From: Parietaria judaica
Lineage: Eukaryota > Streptophyta > Magnoliopsida > Rosales > Urticaceae
Reading direction: 5' to 3'
Length of the DNA: 64,000 bases
NCBI GenBank assembly: GCA_954871525.1
Contig: OX940864.1
Location: 17,292,001 to 17,356,000 of the forward strand
Below the pieces are notes generated by a model, which was not told the DNA's origin, ran no database searches, and worked only from the letters and a program-made list of their open reading frames with translations. Numbering within the stretch: the first letter of the stretch is position 1; the number at the start of each line of letters is the position of its first letter. Made by a program: the position numbers and the translations under genes. This document shows positions 1-11,339 of this stretch, one piece after another.

Positions 1-440
1 GATTCAAAACGGATTCGGATACGGGTTTTGTTATTCTAAAATCTGGATATCCGGTACTAGATTTATTTTAATTTATTTTTTGAGGATTTACTCATGCATT
101 TTTATTTTTATATGTACTAGAATATGTACTAGATTTGTACGGTTTTTTGATGGTTGAGAGTTGAGACAATGGCAAGATATGTACGGTTTTTTTGGTGGTT
201 GAGACATAAGTTTTATCCTCTTTTTTATTTTTTACTCGGATCCGGATAAAAATCCGGATATCCGGATAGTATATGAATCCGAATATCAAACCGGATTCGG
301 ATAATAAAATCGGGTTTTGAAAATAGGTTTCCGAATTTCCGGATATCCGGATTTTCGAATCCGGATACGAATAGTGATTTTCGGATATCCGGATACGGAT
401 AGTTCAAAAAAACCGGATATCCGCTCCGGTTACACCCCTA
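1..440. mobile_element. Partial hAT-type element, right terminus
   Basis: The segment is built of degenerate GGATATCCGGAT-like units in both orientations. It ends in TACACCCCTA, the reverse complement of a TAGGGGTGTA terminus typical of hAT transposons. The other end lies outside the window, so the 8-bp target duplication cannot be checked. Short open frames here follow from the repeats and are not genes. Confidence 0.5.
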
Positions 441-1628
441 ATTATCTCTATCTAAAAAAAAGTTTGGCAACTTACCTAATTATTGAAAGGGAATTTTAAA
501 CTTTTCTTTTTCTGTTTCATTCCTTTCTCAAGCTTTCAATTGTGCTTATAATATACCCTACATCATCAAATTCGCATTTTTTTACATCAAGTCACACGTG
601 TATGTTTCGTATTAAAGTATTTAACATAAAAAAAAAATTAAAACGTAAAAATATAAGTGTTAATTTGAAATATATATATATATATAATTATAAAAACTCA
701 AAATTAATTGAGGCAAATGGAACAAAATAAGGCAGAAAAAAAAAATTATATTCAAGAACCTTGAATATTTAATCAGTACAATTAAAATATTGAGAATATG
801 TCGTGCTATTTTGTTTAAATTTGAATATAGCTTTTTTATAATCTAGTTAACATTTTTGTAAAATAAAGCAATTTTTCTAGCTGAAATATTTTAATAAACC
901 ATCACCGTCTATGAGCTGAAACTTCCTCCTAAAAAAAGTGAAACTCGGTTTTTAACTAAAAATTGTTAAAATTCGAATTTTTCGTTATTGTTCATTTTCC
1001 AAAATGACCTTGTTTAGTTGCCATTTTCATAATATTTTTTATATATATGTTAGTTGTTTCTTCTCCATTCCCCAACTAAACCAATATCTACTCGTCTCGT
1101 TTATCCATTTCATAATCTAGCTGTCCTAATTCTCTATTGTCGTTTACCAGTAATGATGTCGTTTCTACCCGTTAGATCTCGTTTCGTCTGTTTCTTAATC
1201 TTTAGAACTTTCAAAATTTGTTATTATGTCGTTTTAACCGATTGTTGATTTTTACTATTTATTTACTTCAGGTACTTTATATTGTCGTTTATCTTTACAT
1301 TTAGCTTTTTCTGTGTATTCCCTGAAAAAAAAGGTTGAAGTGGAAATCGCTTTTACGAGCCCGGACCGATGTAAAACGGAGCGACTAACATCCTATCTTC
1401 ACAGACCAAGAACTACGAGATTACCCCTTTCTTCTGTGAGTTGATAGGTGAACTACTAAAAAGCACCCGGGTTAAGAAAAACCTGCATTCATATTCAAAT
1501 CGGATTTTGGATATGGTATCAAAGTTTGACACATTTAACAAAATCTACATAATACAAAAAGCAAAAAATGTTCATAACATAAACATGCCACTTATCCTCT
1601 GCATAAGCAATAAGAAGAACTTCTCCAC
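441..1628. other. Intergenic, AT-rich, no gene seen
   Basis: AT-rich spacer downstream of the first UGT locus. The stretch 1050-1340 contains several copies of the word TGTCGTTT and the phrase TCGTTTATCCATTT. Both recur near 9330, 10620, 31450-31850 and 60610-60830, so this is probably a copy of a dispersed repeat. No coding region is supported. Confidence 0.5.
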
Positions 1629-3133
1629 TCATAGGAAAAAGTTTGACTTTTCCAAGTTACCTACTCGTTGACCATTTCCAAGCTCCGAGATCTCATCAAG
1701 AAACAGCCTGATGTTGTCATGAGAAGACCCTCCTTCTCCGACGGCTCTCTTCGCCATCTCGCCGAACTTTCTCACTCTCGCCCTTCTCTCTCCGCTCTCT
1801 TGTCCGTTCATAAAACTCTCCAAACCGGCCTTGACCTTCTCTCTCCCGATTTGAACCCCGATATTCTCTTCCTCGCCCCAAAGCATCGGTAATTCAACCC
1901 CGAGCGAAACCGCAATTCTCAAAGCATGTGTCACGAGCTTCTCATTGAGAAATTGATCAGCAAATAACGGCCACGTCAGCAACGGCACGCCGGCGCAAAT
2001 CCCCTCGAGCGTCGAATTCCACCCGCAGTGTGTCAAGAACCCGCTTATCGAAGGGTGGGATAAGATCAACACTGTGGTGCCCATCCCCGGATCAGAAGCC
2101 CTTGGCCGTTGACTTTGACTCTCTCCTCGAACCCGTCTTCCTCAATCCACTTCTCGAGCCCCGACACGTTTCTCTTCCTTTCTCCGATTACCAACACGAA
2201 GGGCATCTCCGACATTTCCAAGCCCAATGCGAGCTCTATGAGCTGTGGAGCAATGAGGTTACACAGGCTTCCAAGGCAAACTTAAACCACAGAGCTCGGT
2301 TCCTTCAAGTCGAGCCATTTCAGACACTCGTGCCAGTCGTTAACATTGCCGTTTCCTCTCTGAGCCTTGTCGATGGTATCGTCGTTGCACAGCGAAACTG
2401 GTCCCACGCACCAGGTTTTCCCCTTTTTTGCTTTCTTGTAGAGCTCCGCGTACTCGGACTCCATATCTTCAAAGCTGTTCACGATAATCCCCATTGTGTC
2501 CGTTTCCGCTTCGATGATCGACACAAGGAATTCGTCCAGATTTTGTCCTAAAGCGCCGGGGATTTGAGCTTTGGTGATCTCGATCCGATCGGGAACATCC
2601 GGGATCGCGAAATACTCCATACCCATTTCTATATCTTCACGGACACTCAACTTCTGTAAATTCATCAAGAACATGTTGCAAAAGCAATTCATCCCATTGA
2701 ACGAAACCCTAGGAACGCGGAGCGCTCGAGCTACGTGGATAGTCCACGGTAGAAACATGTCCGAAACAATGCAGTCCGGTTTCGGCTCCAGCGCCATGGC
2801 GAGCTTCTCTGCCGGCCCCCGGAGCAAAGAGCTCGCTTTGTAGAAGCCATGCAGCTGATTAGGGTTTGTGATAGCGTCGAGACTCTGGAGGCCTTCGGGT
2901 ATCCCGGCTCCTTCACAGGGGAATCTGAGAGACATCACGGAGATTCCGAGGCCGGATTCTCTCGCCCGGCGGATAGCCGGTTCTACCCGGGCGGCATTGG
3001 CGTGCGTCGGGACGACGGTGATCTTCACGCCGCGCTGAGCCAAGAGCCTGGCGATGTCCACCATGGGGATGGTGTGGCCTTGCGCCATTAGAGGGAACAC
3101 GAGGATGTGGAGCTTCTCGTACTGTGAAACCAT
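1629..3133 (-). pseudogene. UGT-A: UDP-glycosyltransferase, UGT73C-like, inactivated
   Basis: Family-1 glycosyltransferase related to UGT73C. The ATG at 3133 opens 283 good residues: catalytic His in the AQGH motif near residue 20, then SDMFLPWT with the Asp partner. The frame hits TAA at 2284-2282, where the paralogues have a Tyr codon (PSSVV-Y-VCLGSLC). The same frame would continue to about 2071, where a 1-bp deletion just before the PSPG box shifts the reading. The rest of the PSPG box (HCGWNS) and the C-terminus are readable in the new frame down to 1629. Two independent lesions make a functional product very unlikely. Closest sibling by eye is UGT-C at 23607-25094. Confidence 0.88.
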
Positions 3134-3543
3134 GAGGTTGAGTCTGGATTTGAGTGAACTGTGATTCTGTGAAGATAGGTTAAATTATGTATATATATAA
3201 TGGGGTACTGTAATAAAATGGGGTACTTTTGTAATTTAATAAAATAGGGTACTTTTCTAAAAATACATGTTCAACCGGGCACGGGCACACAAATTGAAGT
3301 TTCCCTATATATATATATATGATTGTGTGGAGTCCAAGAATGAGTGGAGTTGAAGAAAGTATGGACATTAGTTAATGGCTTACTTGGGAAAGACTAAAGA
3401 GTTCAAAGCTGTTTTTGTTTTTTTGTTGAAAGAGTTAATAATAAGAAAATGATAAGTCGCAATAGATTTCTGAGACACGTACGTGTGTATTTATTGTCTG
3501 TATATATGCATAAAAACGTGACAGCTATGCGCAAATGGTCTCT
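3134..3543. other. UGT-A upstream region
   Basis: Upstream of the dead UGT-A. A (TA)n tract at about 3305-3321 could once have acted as a TATA element, but this is weak. No gene is supported. Confidence 0.3.
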
Positions 3544-4068
3544 CTAAAATATAGAGCTGCAACTCACGACGAGATGGTGGCCTTCGCGACGTTTTGTGGG
3601 AGATCGCGATTGGGTGGCGGGAATCGCGACGCGTGCTAAAAATCGCGACCTGCATGTGTTGATCCGCGTGAAATGCTCTCGGCCAATAGGAGGGCGACAC
3701 GTCATCAATCCGAGGGAGGGGGAAATTTTGTGTTTGTTTGTGGCAATAATAACCACTTTTCACCCGAAATTTATTACTCAACCACAATTTCTACCCACTT
3801 TACTCGAATTTCAACCCTAAAATTTCAAATTTCAAAATGTTTTCACTCACTATCTCCTCACAATTATTCACCAACTTCACCCACCATAATAATTATTCAA
3901 CCACCCCACTCTCTCCTCAAACCCTATAAATACCACCTCTTCCACCCTCATTTCCTCACACCAATCTTCTATTCTTCTCTCTAATTCTCTCAATTTTCTA
4001 AGCTTTCAAGTTCTAGAGTTCTCAAGTTCTAAGGTTTTAAAGTTCTAAAGTTTTATTTTTTAGTCATT

Positions 4069-4221
4069 ATGAGTCAAGGAAGCGGCGGTAGTTCCCGAGG
4101 TCGAAGGACGGCTAGGAATTTGCAACCTACGCCCGACGACTACATTCCCGTTATGCTACCCAAGAAATATTTCCCTCCCCTCCAAATCCAAATTATCCCA
4201 ATGATACAGTACGGTCTCTAA
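4069..4221 (+). pseudogene. hAT element N-terminal reading-frame fragment
   Basis: A 50-residue frame from ATG 4069 to TAA 4221, about 140 bp downstream of a TATA box inside the hAT element. It begins with a low-complexity Ser/Gly/Arg stretch (MSQGSGGSSRGRR), as often seen at hAT transposase N-termini. No zinc-finger or catalytic region remains. Function is inferred only from its place in the element. Confidence 0.4.
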
Positions 4222-4339
4222 GACCTAGTTTAACCCGGGCGGTGGGCATGCACAACGCCAATCCCGATCTTGTGCCCCGACAAATGGTCGACGTGGTATA
4301 TCAATCTAGGGGGAAAATAACGATCCATTTTTCAATCTA

Positions 4340-4573
4340 ATGTTTCAACAACACGACCGCGACGACGACGAAACTCAACAACCCGATGACCGCGCATTCA
4401 GTACGGCTAGTAATATCATCGACGACCGGAGGGCGGGAATAAGCAACACACACCTTGAGCAAGCAGTGGTGTTGAATGATTGGATGTTCCGTAACCCTGT
4501 GATAGCCCAACGGTCCGAACCAACCGAACTGGATGTATTGACTGAAAAGTTTAACGCCTTATTCCCCGAGTGA
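4340..4573 (+). pseudogene. hAT transposase C-terminal dimerisation fragment
   Basis: 77 residues, of which FSTASNIIDDRR followed by LEQAVVLNDWMF matches the end of the hAT C-terminal dimerisation domain (family pattern: FS-x-A-x-x-x-x-D-x-R-R ... E-x-x-x-x-x-x-x-W). The catalytic core is missing. It stops at TGA 4571-4573 inside intact element ends, so it is the remnant of the element's own transposase. Confidence 0.72.
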
Positions 4574-5218
4574 TGCAAAGTAACCGCCAATGATGTGCTC
4601 TTTCCTCTCTTGGTTTTATGTCCCTAAGGAGGGTTTTACAAGAGAGGTTTTAGTGAGGCATCTTGTAATATTTACACTGAATATTTACAGCTTTCTTCCA
4701 CCTTATTGTAATATTCACAATGAATAATACAAGTTATTTTTTTAAATTTCTCGTTCTACCATATTATTTAATTTCTATTAAATTTGTTAAAATTATTGTA
4801 ATATGTTACAAATTAATATTTATTAACATATGTTACAAATTAAAAATTAACATAAATCAAATTATTAATATGTTACAAAATAATAAATGATAACATACTT
4901 AAATATAATTTTGAAATAAATAAATTATAAATAATTAACATACCTATATATAATTTTGAAATAATTAATAAAGTTTGATAGTTAAATTCGGGTAAAAACT
5001 AATAAAATTAAACATTTGGAGACAAATAGGTACATATGCCGCAAACAACACATCCACATTTCTCGCGAACTCGCGACCTGTCCACCCGCGACGCATCGCG
5101 ACTCGTACTTTGGCGATTTTTCACGATTTGGTCGTGACTCGCCGCGACACCGCGAGTTGCAGCTCTACTAAAATATAATAAACTTGTTGAAAAGTGAAAA
5201 CCGTATATATTTTTTTAT

Positions 5219-5686
5219 GGGCTCTATAGCCATATAGCCAAACTAGAAAAACTATTTTCCAAAATAGCCAACCTTTTGATTAATATTGCCAAATAGCCAA
5301 TCAACCACATTAATAAATCAAGAAAGACCGTATAACCCTTGTATTAACGTGTATTAACTATATTAACGTGTATTAACTAAGTTAATTTGTTTAAAAATAA
5401 ATTAAATTTTTGTTAAAATTTTAATCACGATTTTTTATTTTTAAACAAATTAACTCAGTTAATACACGTTAATATAGATTTTCTGTAAACACAAGTAAAT
5501 GTTCTTATTTTTAAGAAAAATTAACTTTGTTAATACACGTTAATATGTTAAATAAAAGGGTATTATACATATAAAATATGTTATTAAATAGCCACTTCAT
5601 CAATTTTGCTATTTTGCAAAGAAAAAGGAAATGTTGGCTATTTGGCTAATCAAACGTTTCAATTTGACTATTAAGAGTCATTTCTC
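5219..5686. mobile_element. MULE-type MITE (AAATAGCCAA family)
   Basis: A 468-bp element with inverted ends built on ATAGCCAAA/TTTGGCTAT. The left end begins GGGCTCTATAGCC and the right end finishes GTCATTTCTC. Internal blocks of TTAACGTGTATTAA are shared with the element at 48788-49292, which lies in the opposite orientation and has clear 9-bp target duplications. Here the flanks (tttttttat and taattttat) match at 7 of 9 bases, as in an older insertion. No coding capacity. Confidence 0.65.
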
Positions 5687-5695
5687 TAATTTTAT

Positions 5696-6206
5696 TATAT
5701 TTGACTGACAAAGCGTCTTTTATTATTAAATGAAATAATGAATGAAAATATCTTTTGTTTAGTTAATCACAAACTAAAAAAGTCATATCTAAAAATTAAG
5801 ACTAATTGGATTTCCTTTTTTCCGATTCGTTGGAATTCATAATGTTGGTTTCGGCTATTACTGTTATACTTATAAGTTATGAATACCTTAATATTTTTTT
5901 TTTCATGGTGACATAAATTCATTTTTGTATAACTGTAACTTTTCCAAATCGGAACCGAAACCGAGATACTTTGTCCTGAAAAAAGTTGTAATAGGGACGA
6001 AAGAAACTTAAATTCTCAATTTCGATTCTGATTCCATTGCTTTTTAATCGATTTAAAAGAATTTTGGATGCGCCGTTAAGTCGTGGACATGTCACACGTG
6101 TCACTTTTCCGAGAGAGAGAAGGGACATACGGATAAAAATATTTTGCATATAAGTTTTAATTAAAAATCATTAATAAAATAAAAATATTTTTTTAGAGTG
6201 ACACAT
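5696..6206. other. Intergenic, no gene seen
   Basis: AT-rich spacer without recognisable coding or RNA features. The 76-residue open frame on the minus strand at 5919-6149 has no family signature. Confidence 0.3.
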
Positions 6207-6894
6207 GCAAACATTAACTTCCGTTAGTCAATTTAACGGAGCGAACCAAATCGCGCAACGGAACCGTGCTTGAGGTACTTTAGCTAGCAAAAAAACACAC
6301 TTGGGTATAATGTGATAAAAGCTTTGGTATTTTGTCCGACTAAAAAAAAGTATTTAATGTTAGTTTTTTAAACACTTTTGGCATTTGTACGCTAATATCC
6401 CTTCATTTAATGTCAAAGAATTTGGTTTTCCTATACTTAATTTCGCTATTTTTCCTATCTATTTTTACAGGCCTTTACGTGTGTTATTGGCTAGAGTGGT
6501 GGCTCGTTTTTCTTGTGTGTTTTGTCCAAAGACTTTTCTTCATCTACTCTCTTAAGAACGTGCCGTTGTTACCGTTGCATCCTGTAAGTATCGGAGAATT
6601 CATCTCTCCTTGGTCGATTCTCGACTCGTTAGCTTGAGCTTTCCGTTCAAATTTGCGCCCGTCTAATAACGTTTTTCGGGTTCGGTACTTATCAATAACC
6701 TGCTTAACATACAATGAATTCTATTTGAACATTTGAACCCGTGTCCTTAATCTATAGGGTATGAATCAGAAGATGTACAAAAAATTGAAAAGTTGCTTAT
6801 CTTACGAAAAATAATTTATTAACTAACAAAACAATATTCATAACTAACACGGAGGTTTACACAACAGATTCTCTATTATAACAATGACGATTTC
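6207..6894. repeat. UGT-B 3' flank, duplicated at 25478-26457
   Basis: Near-identical to 25478-26457 apart from a 290-bp insertion in the other copy. It includes a plus-strand open frame of 75 residues at 6410-6637. In the second copy (25681-25905, 74 residues) small indels change its middle (FVQRLFFIYSLKNVP against FVQTFLHLLSKERP), which suggests the frame is not under selection. The block is the downstream flank of UGT-B and of the chimeric UGT-D. Confidence 0.8.
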
Positions 6895-8361
6895 CTAGTT
6901 GCTCGTGATCATGTCGAGAAACAGCGTGATATTGTCGTGAGAAGATCCTCCTTCTTCGACGGCTCTCTTCGCCATCTCGCCAAGTTCTCTCGCTCTCTTC
7001 TTTCTCTGTTCGCTCTCCCCGTCTCCTCCGCTCATCAGACTCTCCAAACCGCTCTTTATTCTCTCTCTCCCGATCTGAACGCCGATCTCCTCTCCGCCCC
7101 ATTCCGTCGGTAATTCGGCCCCAGCAGGAACCGCGATTCTAAGAACTACGACTACGAGCCTCTCATTGAGGAACTGATCAGCAAAGAGCGGCCATGTCAT
7201 CAACGGCAAGCCTGAGCAAATCCCCTCGAGCGTGGAGTTCCAACCGCAGTGTGTCAAAAATCCGCCGACCGATGGGTGCGAGAGGATTAGCATTTGCGGA
7301 GCCCAGCTCCGGATCAGAAGGCCTTGGCCGTTGACTTTGAGTCTCTCCTCGAACCCGTCTTCCTCGATCCACTTCTCGAGCTTTGACCACTCTACTTTCC
7401 TTCCTCTCATGACCCAGATGAACGGCTTTTCCGACATTTCCAACCCCAATGCGAGCTCTATCAGCTGCGGAGCAGGGAGGCTGCAGAGGCTTCCGAGGCA
7501 AACGTAGACTACAGAGCTCGGTTCCCGCGAATCGAGCCATTTCAGGCACTCGTGATCGTCGGTGACATGCTTGTCGTTTCCCCTCTGGGCCTTGTCGATG
7601 CTCTCGTTGTTGCTTAGCGAAACCGGTCCCACGCACCAGGCTTTTCCATTTTTTGCCTTCTTGTATCGCTCCGCGTATTCAGTTTCCAACTCGACGAAGC
7701 TGTTGACGATAACCCCGAACGAGCTCTTCTCAGCGTCGAACATGGAGGCAAAGAACCCTTCCATATTTAGGCCTACAGATCCAAGAACTTGAGCTTTGCT
7801 TACCTCGATTCGATCGGGAAGATCCGGGATGATGAAGTATTCCGTCTCGGACCTTATCTTCTCTCGAATATCGAAAACCCTTATGATATCCATGCACAAC
7901 TGAAAAAAGCAATTCGCTCCGTTGAAAGTTACCCTCGGAACGTCGAGCGCGCGAGCTACGCTAAGCGTCCAAGGCAAGAACATGTCGGAGATTATACAGG
8001 CCGGCCGCGGCTCCAGCGCCATGGCTAGCTTCTTGGCGGGCTCGCGGAGCAGCGAGGTCGCATGGAAGAAGTTCCACAGCTGATCCGGGCTGGTGAGGCT
8101 GTCGAGATTGTCGTGGCCTTCGGGCAATCCGGCATCTTCGCAAGGAAACCGGAGGGAGACAATGGAGATTCTCAGACCGGATTCTCTCGCCCGGCGGAGA
8201 ACCGATTCAAACCGGGCGGCGTTGGCGTGCGTGGTGACGATGGTGATCTTCACGCCACGTTTAGCCAAGAGCTTGGCGATGTCCACCATGGGGATCATGT
8301 GGCCTGGCGCCATTAGAGGGAACGCGAGGATGTGGAGCTTCTCGTACTGTGAAGAAGCCAT
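6895..8361 (-). CDS. UGT-B: UDP-glycosyltransferase, UGT73C-like, intact
   Basis: 488 residues, one exon, usual length for family-1 plant UGTs. The start is ATG 8361 (MASSQYEK); the frame extends 12 codons upstream without another ATG. The N-terminal acceptor domain has catalytic His21 (MAPGH) and its activating Asp126 (SDMFLPWT). The C-terminal donor domain has a full 44-residue PSPG box, W353 to Q396, with HCGWNS. The final Gln favours UDP-glucose. FPCEDAGLPEG near residue 72 and the QYEKLHIL start fit UGT73C, whose known members glucosylate brassinosteroids, cytokinins, flavonols or triterpenoid sapogenins. No signal peptide, so presumably cytosolic. The acceptor cannot be told from sequence. 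Confidence 0.93.
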   Translation of the reverse strand: MASSQYEKLHILAFPLMAPGHMIPMVDIAKLLAKRGVKITIVTTHANAARFESVLRRARESGLRISIVSLRFPCEDAGLPEGHDNLDSLTSPDQLWNFFHATSLLREPAKKLAMALEPRPACIISDMFLPWTLSVARALDVPRVTFNGANCFFQLCMDIIRVFDIREKIRSETEYFIIPDLPDRIEVSKAQVLGSVGLNMEGFFASMFDAEKSSFGVIVNSFVELETEYAERYKKAKNGKAWCVGPVSLSNNESIDKAQRGNDKHVTDDHECLKWLDSREPSSVVYVCLGSLCSLPAPQLIELALGLEMSEKPFIWVMRGRKVEWSKLEKWIEEDGFEERLKVNGQGLLIRSWAPQMLILSHPSVGGFLTHCGWNSTLEGICSGLPLMTWPLFADQFLNERLVVVVLRIAVPAGAELPTEWGGEEIGVQIGRERIKSGLESLMSGGDGESEQRKKRARELGEMAKRAVEEGGSSHDNITLFLDMITSN

Positions 8362-9381
8362 GGAGGCTTTCTGTATTTGATGGATCGCACTATACACCTA
8401 TATTATCAGGTGAGCACTGTAGGCAAAAGTGTGATCGTTTTGGATCTTACGAGTGTACGGATGTATAATATGTATATAACTATATATAATGGGTATATAC
8501 TTGGGTTTTGTGACGGTATACCAGGGAAACTTCGCCTGAAGTATCTAATGATTGACGGATTTTGAGATAAATACTCAAAATTTGGACGGTGTTGGAAAGC
8601 ATGGAGAAGCCGAGTTTCCGGAGCCGGCTCGAGATCTGGACGGCCAGGCCCGGTTCCCGCACTCGAGATTTCTGTACTTTCGAAGAAGATGCCAGTACTG
8701 CGCTTGGAAGCAAGCCAGATCTCTGTCGTGTTAGGTGAGAGACGGGGACAAGCAGCATTCAAGCTTGCGATAATGAGCTGTATGAGTGAGGTAGAGAAAC
8801 TTCAAGGAAATGGAGAGAGGGACGGGTCCAACATATTTTTTTTTTTGAAGGATACATTGAAAATGACGAGTTTGTATCATTATAATATTTTAAGATATGT
8901 AAATCGAAATAGTGGCCCAGTAGTTTGAAGATATGTAAAATAGTAAACATTATAACTTGGACAATCACATAAGTTAAATTTAAGTTCACCACAAAAATCA
9001 AAATACTATATCTTGTATACATATATACCACTATTAACTCTCTTATTTATAATTATTAACAAACCTTAGCCTCGATAATGCAAGTTTGGTAAACCACTTG
9101 AACTACGGTCTCTCGAGATTTTCTTGCGTGAATCAATTGAAAATGACGAGTTTGTATCAAGTTTTCACTCTTCATTAATATGATAATCTATATCGTTCTA
9201 TATCTTATATAGATAACATAAAACCCTTGACGAATTTTGATAAATCACATTATATATATATATATATATATATATTATATTAGAAAAGGTATATTTTGTT
9301 CTCCTTCACACTTAAACCAATGTCTTGTTGTTTATCCGTTTTTCATAACCTAAATGTTGTCGTTTTTTATTTTATTTATGG
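8362..9381. other. UGT-B upstream region and spacer
   Basis: A TATA-like run (tatataactatatata) lies at about 8471-8487 upstream of UGT-B. The stretch 8560-8790 is richer in GC than its surroundings and holds a 92-residue minus-strand frame (8480-8758) that I do not recognise; it may be a gene remnant. A (TA)n tract spans 9250-9275. At 9290-9375 there is a copy of the dispersed TGTCGTTT repeat, interrupted by the foldback element. Confidence 0.4.
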
Positions 9382-10612
9382 GTTAATGACGGCGAAAATA
9401 CCTAAACTTTAGTCAAAGAACCCTTCGTGTACCTAAAGTCGAAAAGTGATGGCAAAAGTACCTAAAGTTGTATTTGGGGTGTTGACCAATTTTTTCCGTC
9501 CATCCACTAACGGTGCCGTCCATATGGCCGATAGCCTCATTCCACGTGGCACGCCACGTTGTCGTTGAACCAAAGTTTGGGTATTTATGCCGTGATAAAC
9601 CAAAGTTTGGGTATTTATGCCATGATAAACCAAAGTTTGGGTATTTATGCAGTTATAAACCTTTTTTTATTATTATTTTTCGGTTGCTGGCGTCATCTAA
9701 ATAAAGGTCAAAATAAGAACTCGAACCCATCACCTCCCCCCACATATAAGGACATAATAGCCACTAAACCACATTCGCTTTGCGTTATATCTTGACAAAA
9801 ATAAGATTGACTTATATCTTTTTCGCATTGGGTTCAAATTAACTTATTCGAAACGAGGTTGGGTTAATTTTTTCGGACCAGGGTGGAGTTTACTTTTTTG
9901 GAACGGGGTGGGTTTGACTTTTTTGGACAGGGGTCGGGTTGACATTTTCGGACATCATGGTGTCGTTAACTTTTCCGTACCGGGATCAGTTTGACTTTTA
10001 TTGTACGGTTTTGGGTTGACTTTTTCAAAACGGAGTCAAGTTAACTTTTTGAAACAGGGTCGGGTTGACTTTTTTGGAACGGGACTAGTTTGACTTATTA
10101 TTAATAATTGACATAGTAATAGAAACCTGAACCCGGTCCAAAAAATTCAACTCGATCCCGGTACAAAAAATTCGAGTCGACCCCATATAAAAAGTCAAGT
10201 CGACCCTGTTCCTAAAAAGTCAACCCGAACCCATACCAAAAAAGTCAACCTGAATCCGGTACGAAAAATTTAACCCAACCTCAGTACGAAAAAGTCAAGC
10301 CGACCACAGTCCAAAAAAGTCAACCCAACCCCGGTTCAAAAAAGTCAACTCAACCCCGTTTCGAATAAGTCAATTTGAACCAGGTGCGAAAAAGACATAT
10401 GTTTCTATTACTATGTCACTTATTAATAAGTTTCTATTTATATTCTTATTTTTGTCAAGATATGATTATGTTATTCTTATATATGGGGAAGTGATGAGTT
10501 CGAGTACTACCAAAGGCCATAATATTTTGACCTTTATTTTGCCATCACTTTTTTACTTTGGGTACACGAGGGGTTCTTTGACCAAAGTTTATGTGTTTTC
10601 GCCGTCATTAAG
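9382..10612. mobile_element. Foldback (long inverted repeat) element
   Basis: The two ends are inverted copies over about 55 bp (TTAATGACGGCGAAAA ... CAAAGAACCC near 9382 and its complement ending near 10612). Inverted similarity continues inward: the 9700-9800 stretch (GGTCAAAATAAGAACTCGA ... CTTGACAAAAATAAG) is mirrored at 10440-10550. The inner arms are tandem about 21-bp units, GGGTTGACTTTTT-like on the left (9830-10100) and their complement AAAAAGTCAACCC on the right (10130-10390). The whole could fold into one long hairpin. I could not define a target duplication with confidence. No coding region. Confidence 0.72.
9569..9658. repeat. Three tandem 30-bp repeats
   Basis: Three consecutive 30-bp units of ACCAAAGTTTGGGTATTTAT plus a short variable tail inside the left arm of the foldback element. 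The right arm carries no such array, which explains part of the arm length difference. Confidence 0.85.
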
Positions 10613-11088
10613 AGCTACATCAATTTATGTCGTTTCAATAGTTATGTCGTTTTCTCTTTTCCATTTTAAGGTTAATTTTTAGTTTAGCTTTACTTTCCTT
10701 GTTTTATACATATTCCTGTCGATGATTTTGTAATGGAAAGATCGATATTCCTGTCGAAGAGTTCGCTCAATTCTGATTAAAAAAAGTTATCAAAATCGTA
10801 AAACTTTACATATTACTAATAATACCTAATTTAAAGAGAAATTGCACCAAATAGCCAATTTGAAACATAGGTTTAGCAAAATAGCCAAACTTTGGTTAAT
10901 TTTGTAAACTAGCCAATTAACATGAGGTGGCATTTTAATAACATTTTTTATTCCTGTAATACCCTTTAATTAATTATTTTAATTATAATTTTCTTAATTA
11001 ATTTAAAAAAATCAGCACAAATCAAGCTTAATTAATTATGCACAAATTTGGGGATTTAATAACCAATTTGAATAATTTCCATTGACCC

Positions 11089-11125
<37 letters not shown>

Positions 11126-11339
11126 CTGTGACCTGCGACTTCTCCAACGAGCTTCATGCGAGGCTTCAGGTGATGCCGACTCGATCGCTCTCCGGCGAGG
11201 TATCTTCGGATGAGATTTCTTTCGTCGTTCGGAGGTTTTTCGTGTATGCTCGGCTCTAGGGCTTCCGGCTGATCGGGGAATCGAGAAGCGCCGATGAAGC
11301 AACGGCGACGCGGAGCGGCGTGGTGCTAGGGGCGGAGAG

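Larger units (their letters stand above)
3552..5167 (+). mobile_element. hAT transposon, internally deleted, intact ends
   Basis: Terminal inverted repeats TAGAGCTGCAACTC (3552-3565) and its complement (5154-5167) are perfect. An identical 8-bp target duplication ctaaaata flanks both sides (3544-3551 and 5168-5175), diagnostic of hAT transposition. Subterminal DNA at both ends is dense in CGCGAC/GTCGCG words, likely transposase binding sites, while the centre is AT-rich. Inside are a TATA box (ctataaata, 3924-3932), a short N-terminal frame (4069-4221) and a transposase C-terminal piece (4340-4573). At 1.6 kb, against several kb for autonomous copies, it is a deletion derivative. Confidence 0.88.

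Noticed and set aside
6410..6637. 75-codon frame present in both duplicated UGT flanks, possible small protein
   Set aside because: The second copy carries indels that shift the middle of the frame, and the flanks are otherwise noncoding. No sign of selection.
8480..8758. Minus-strand frames of 92 and 118 codons upstream of UGT-B
   Set aside because: No recognisable domain, no paralogous support, and only locally raised GC. Kept as a possible remnant in the spacer note.
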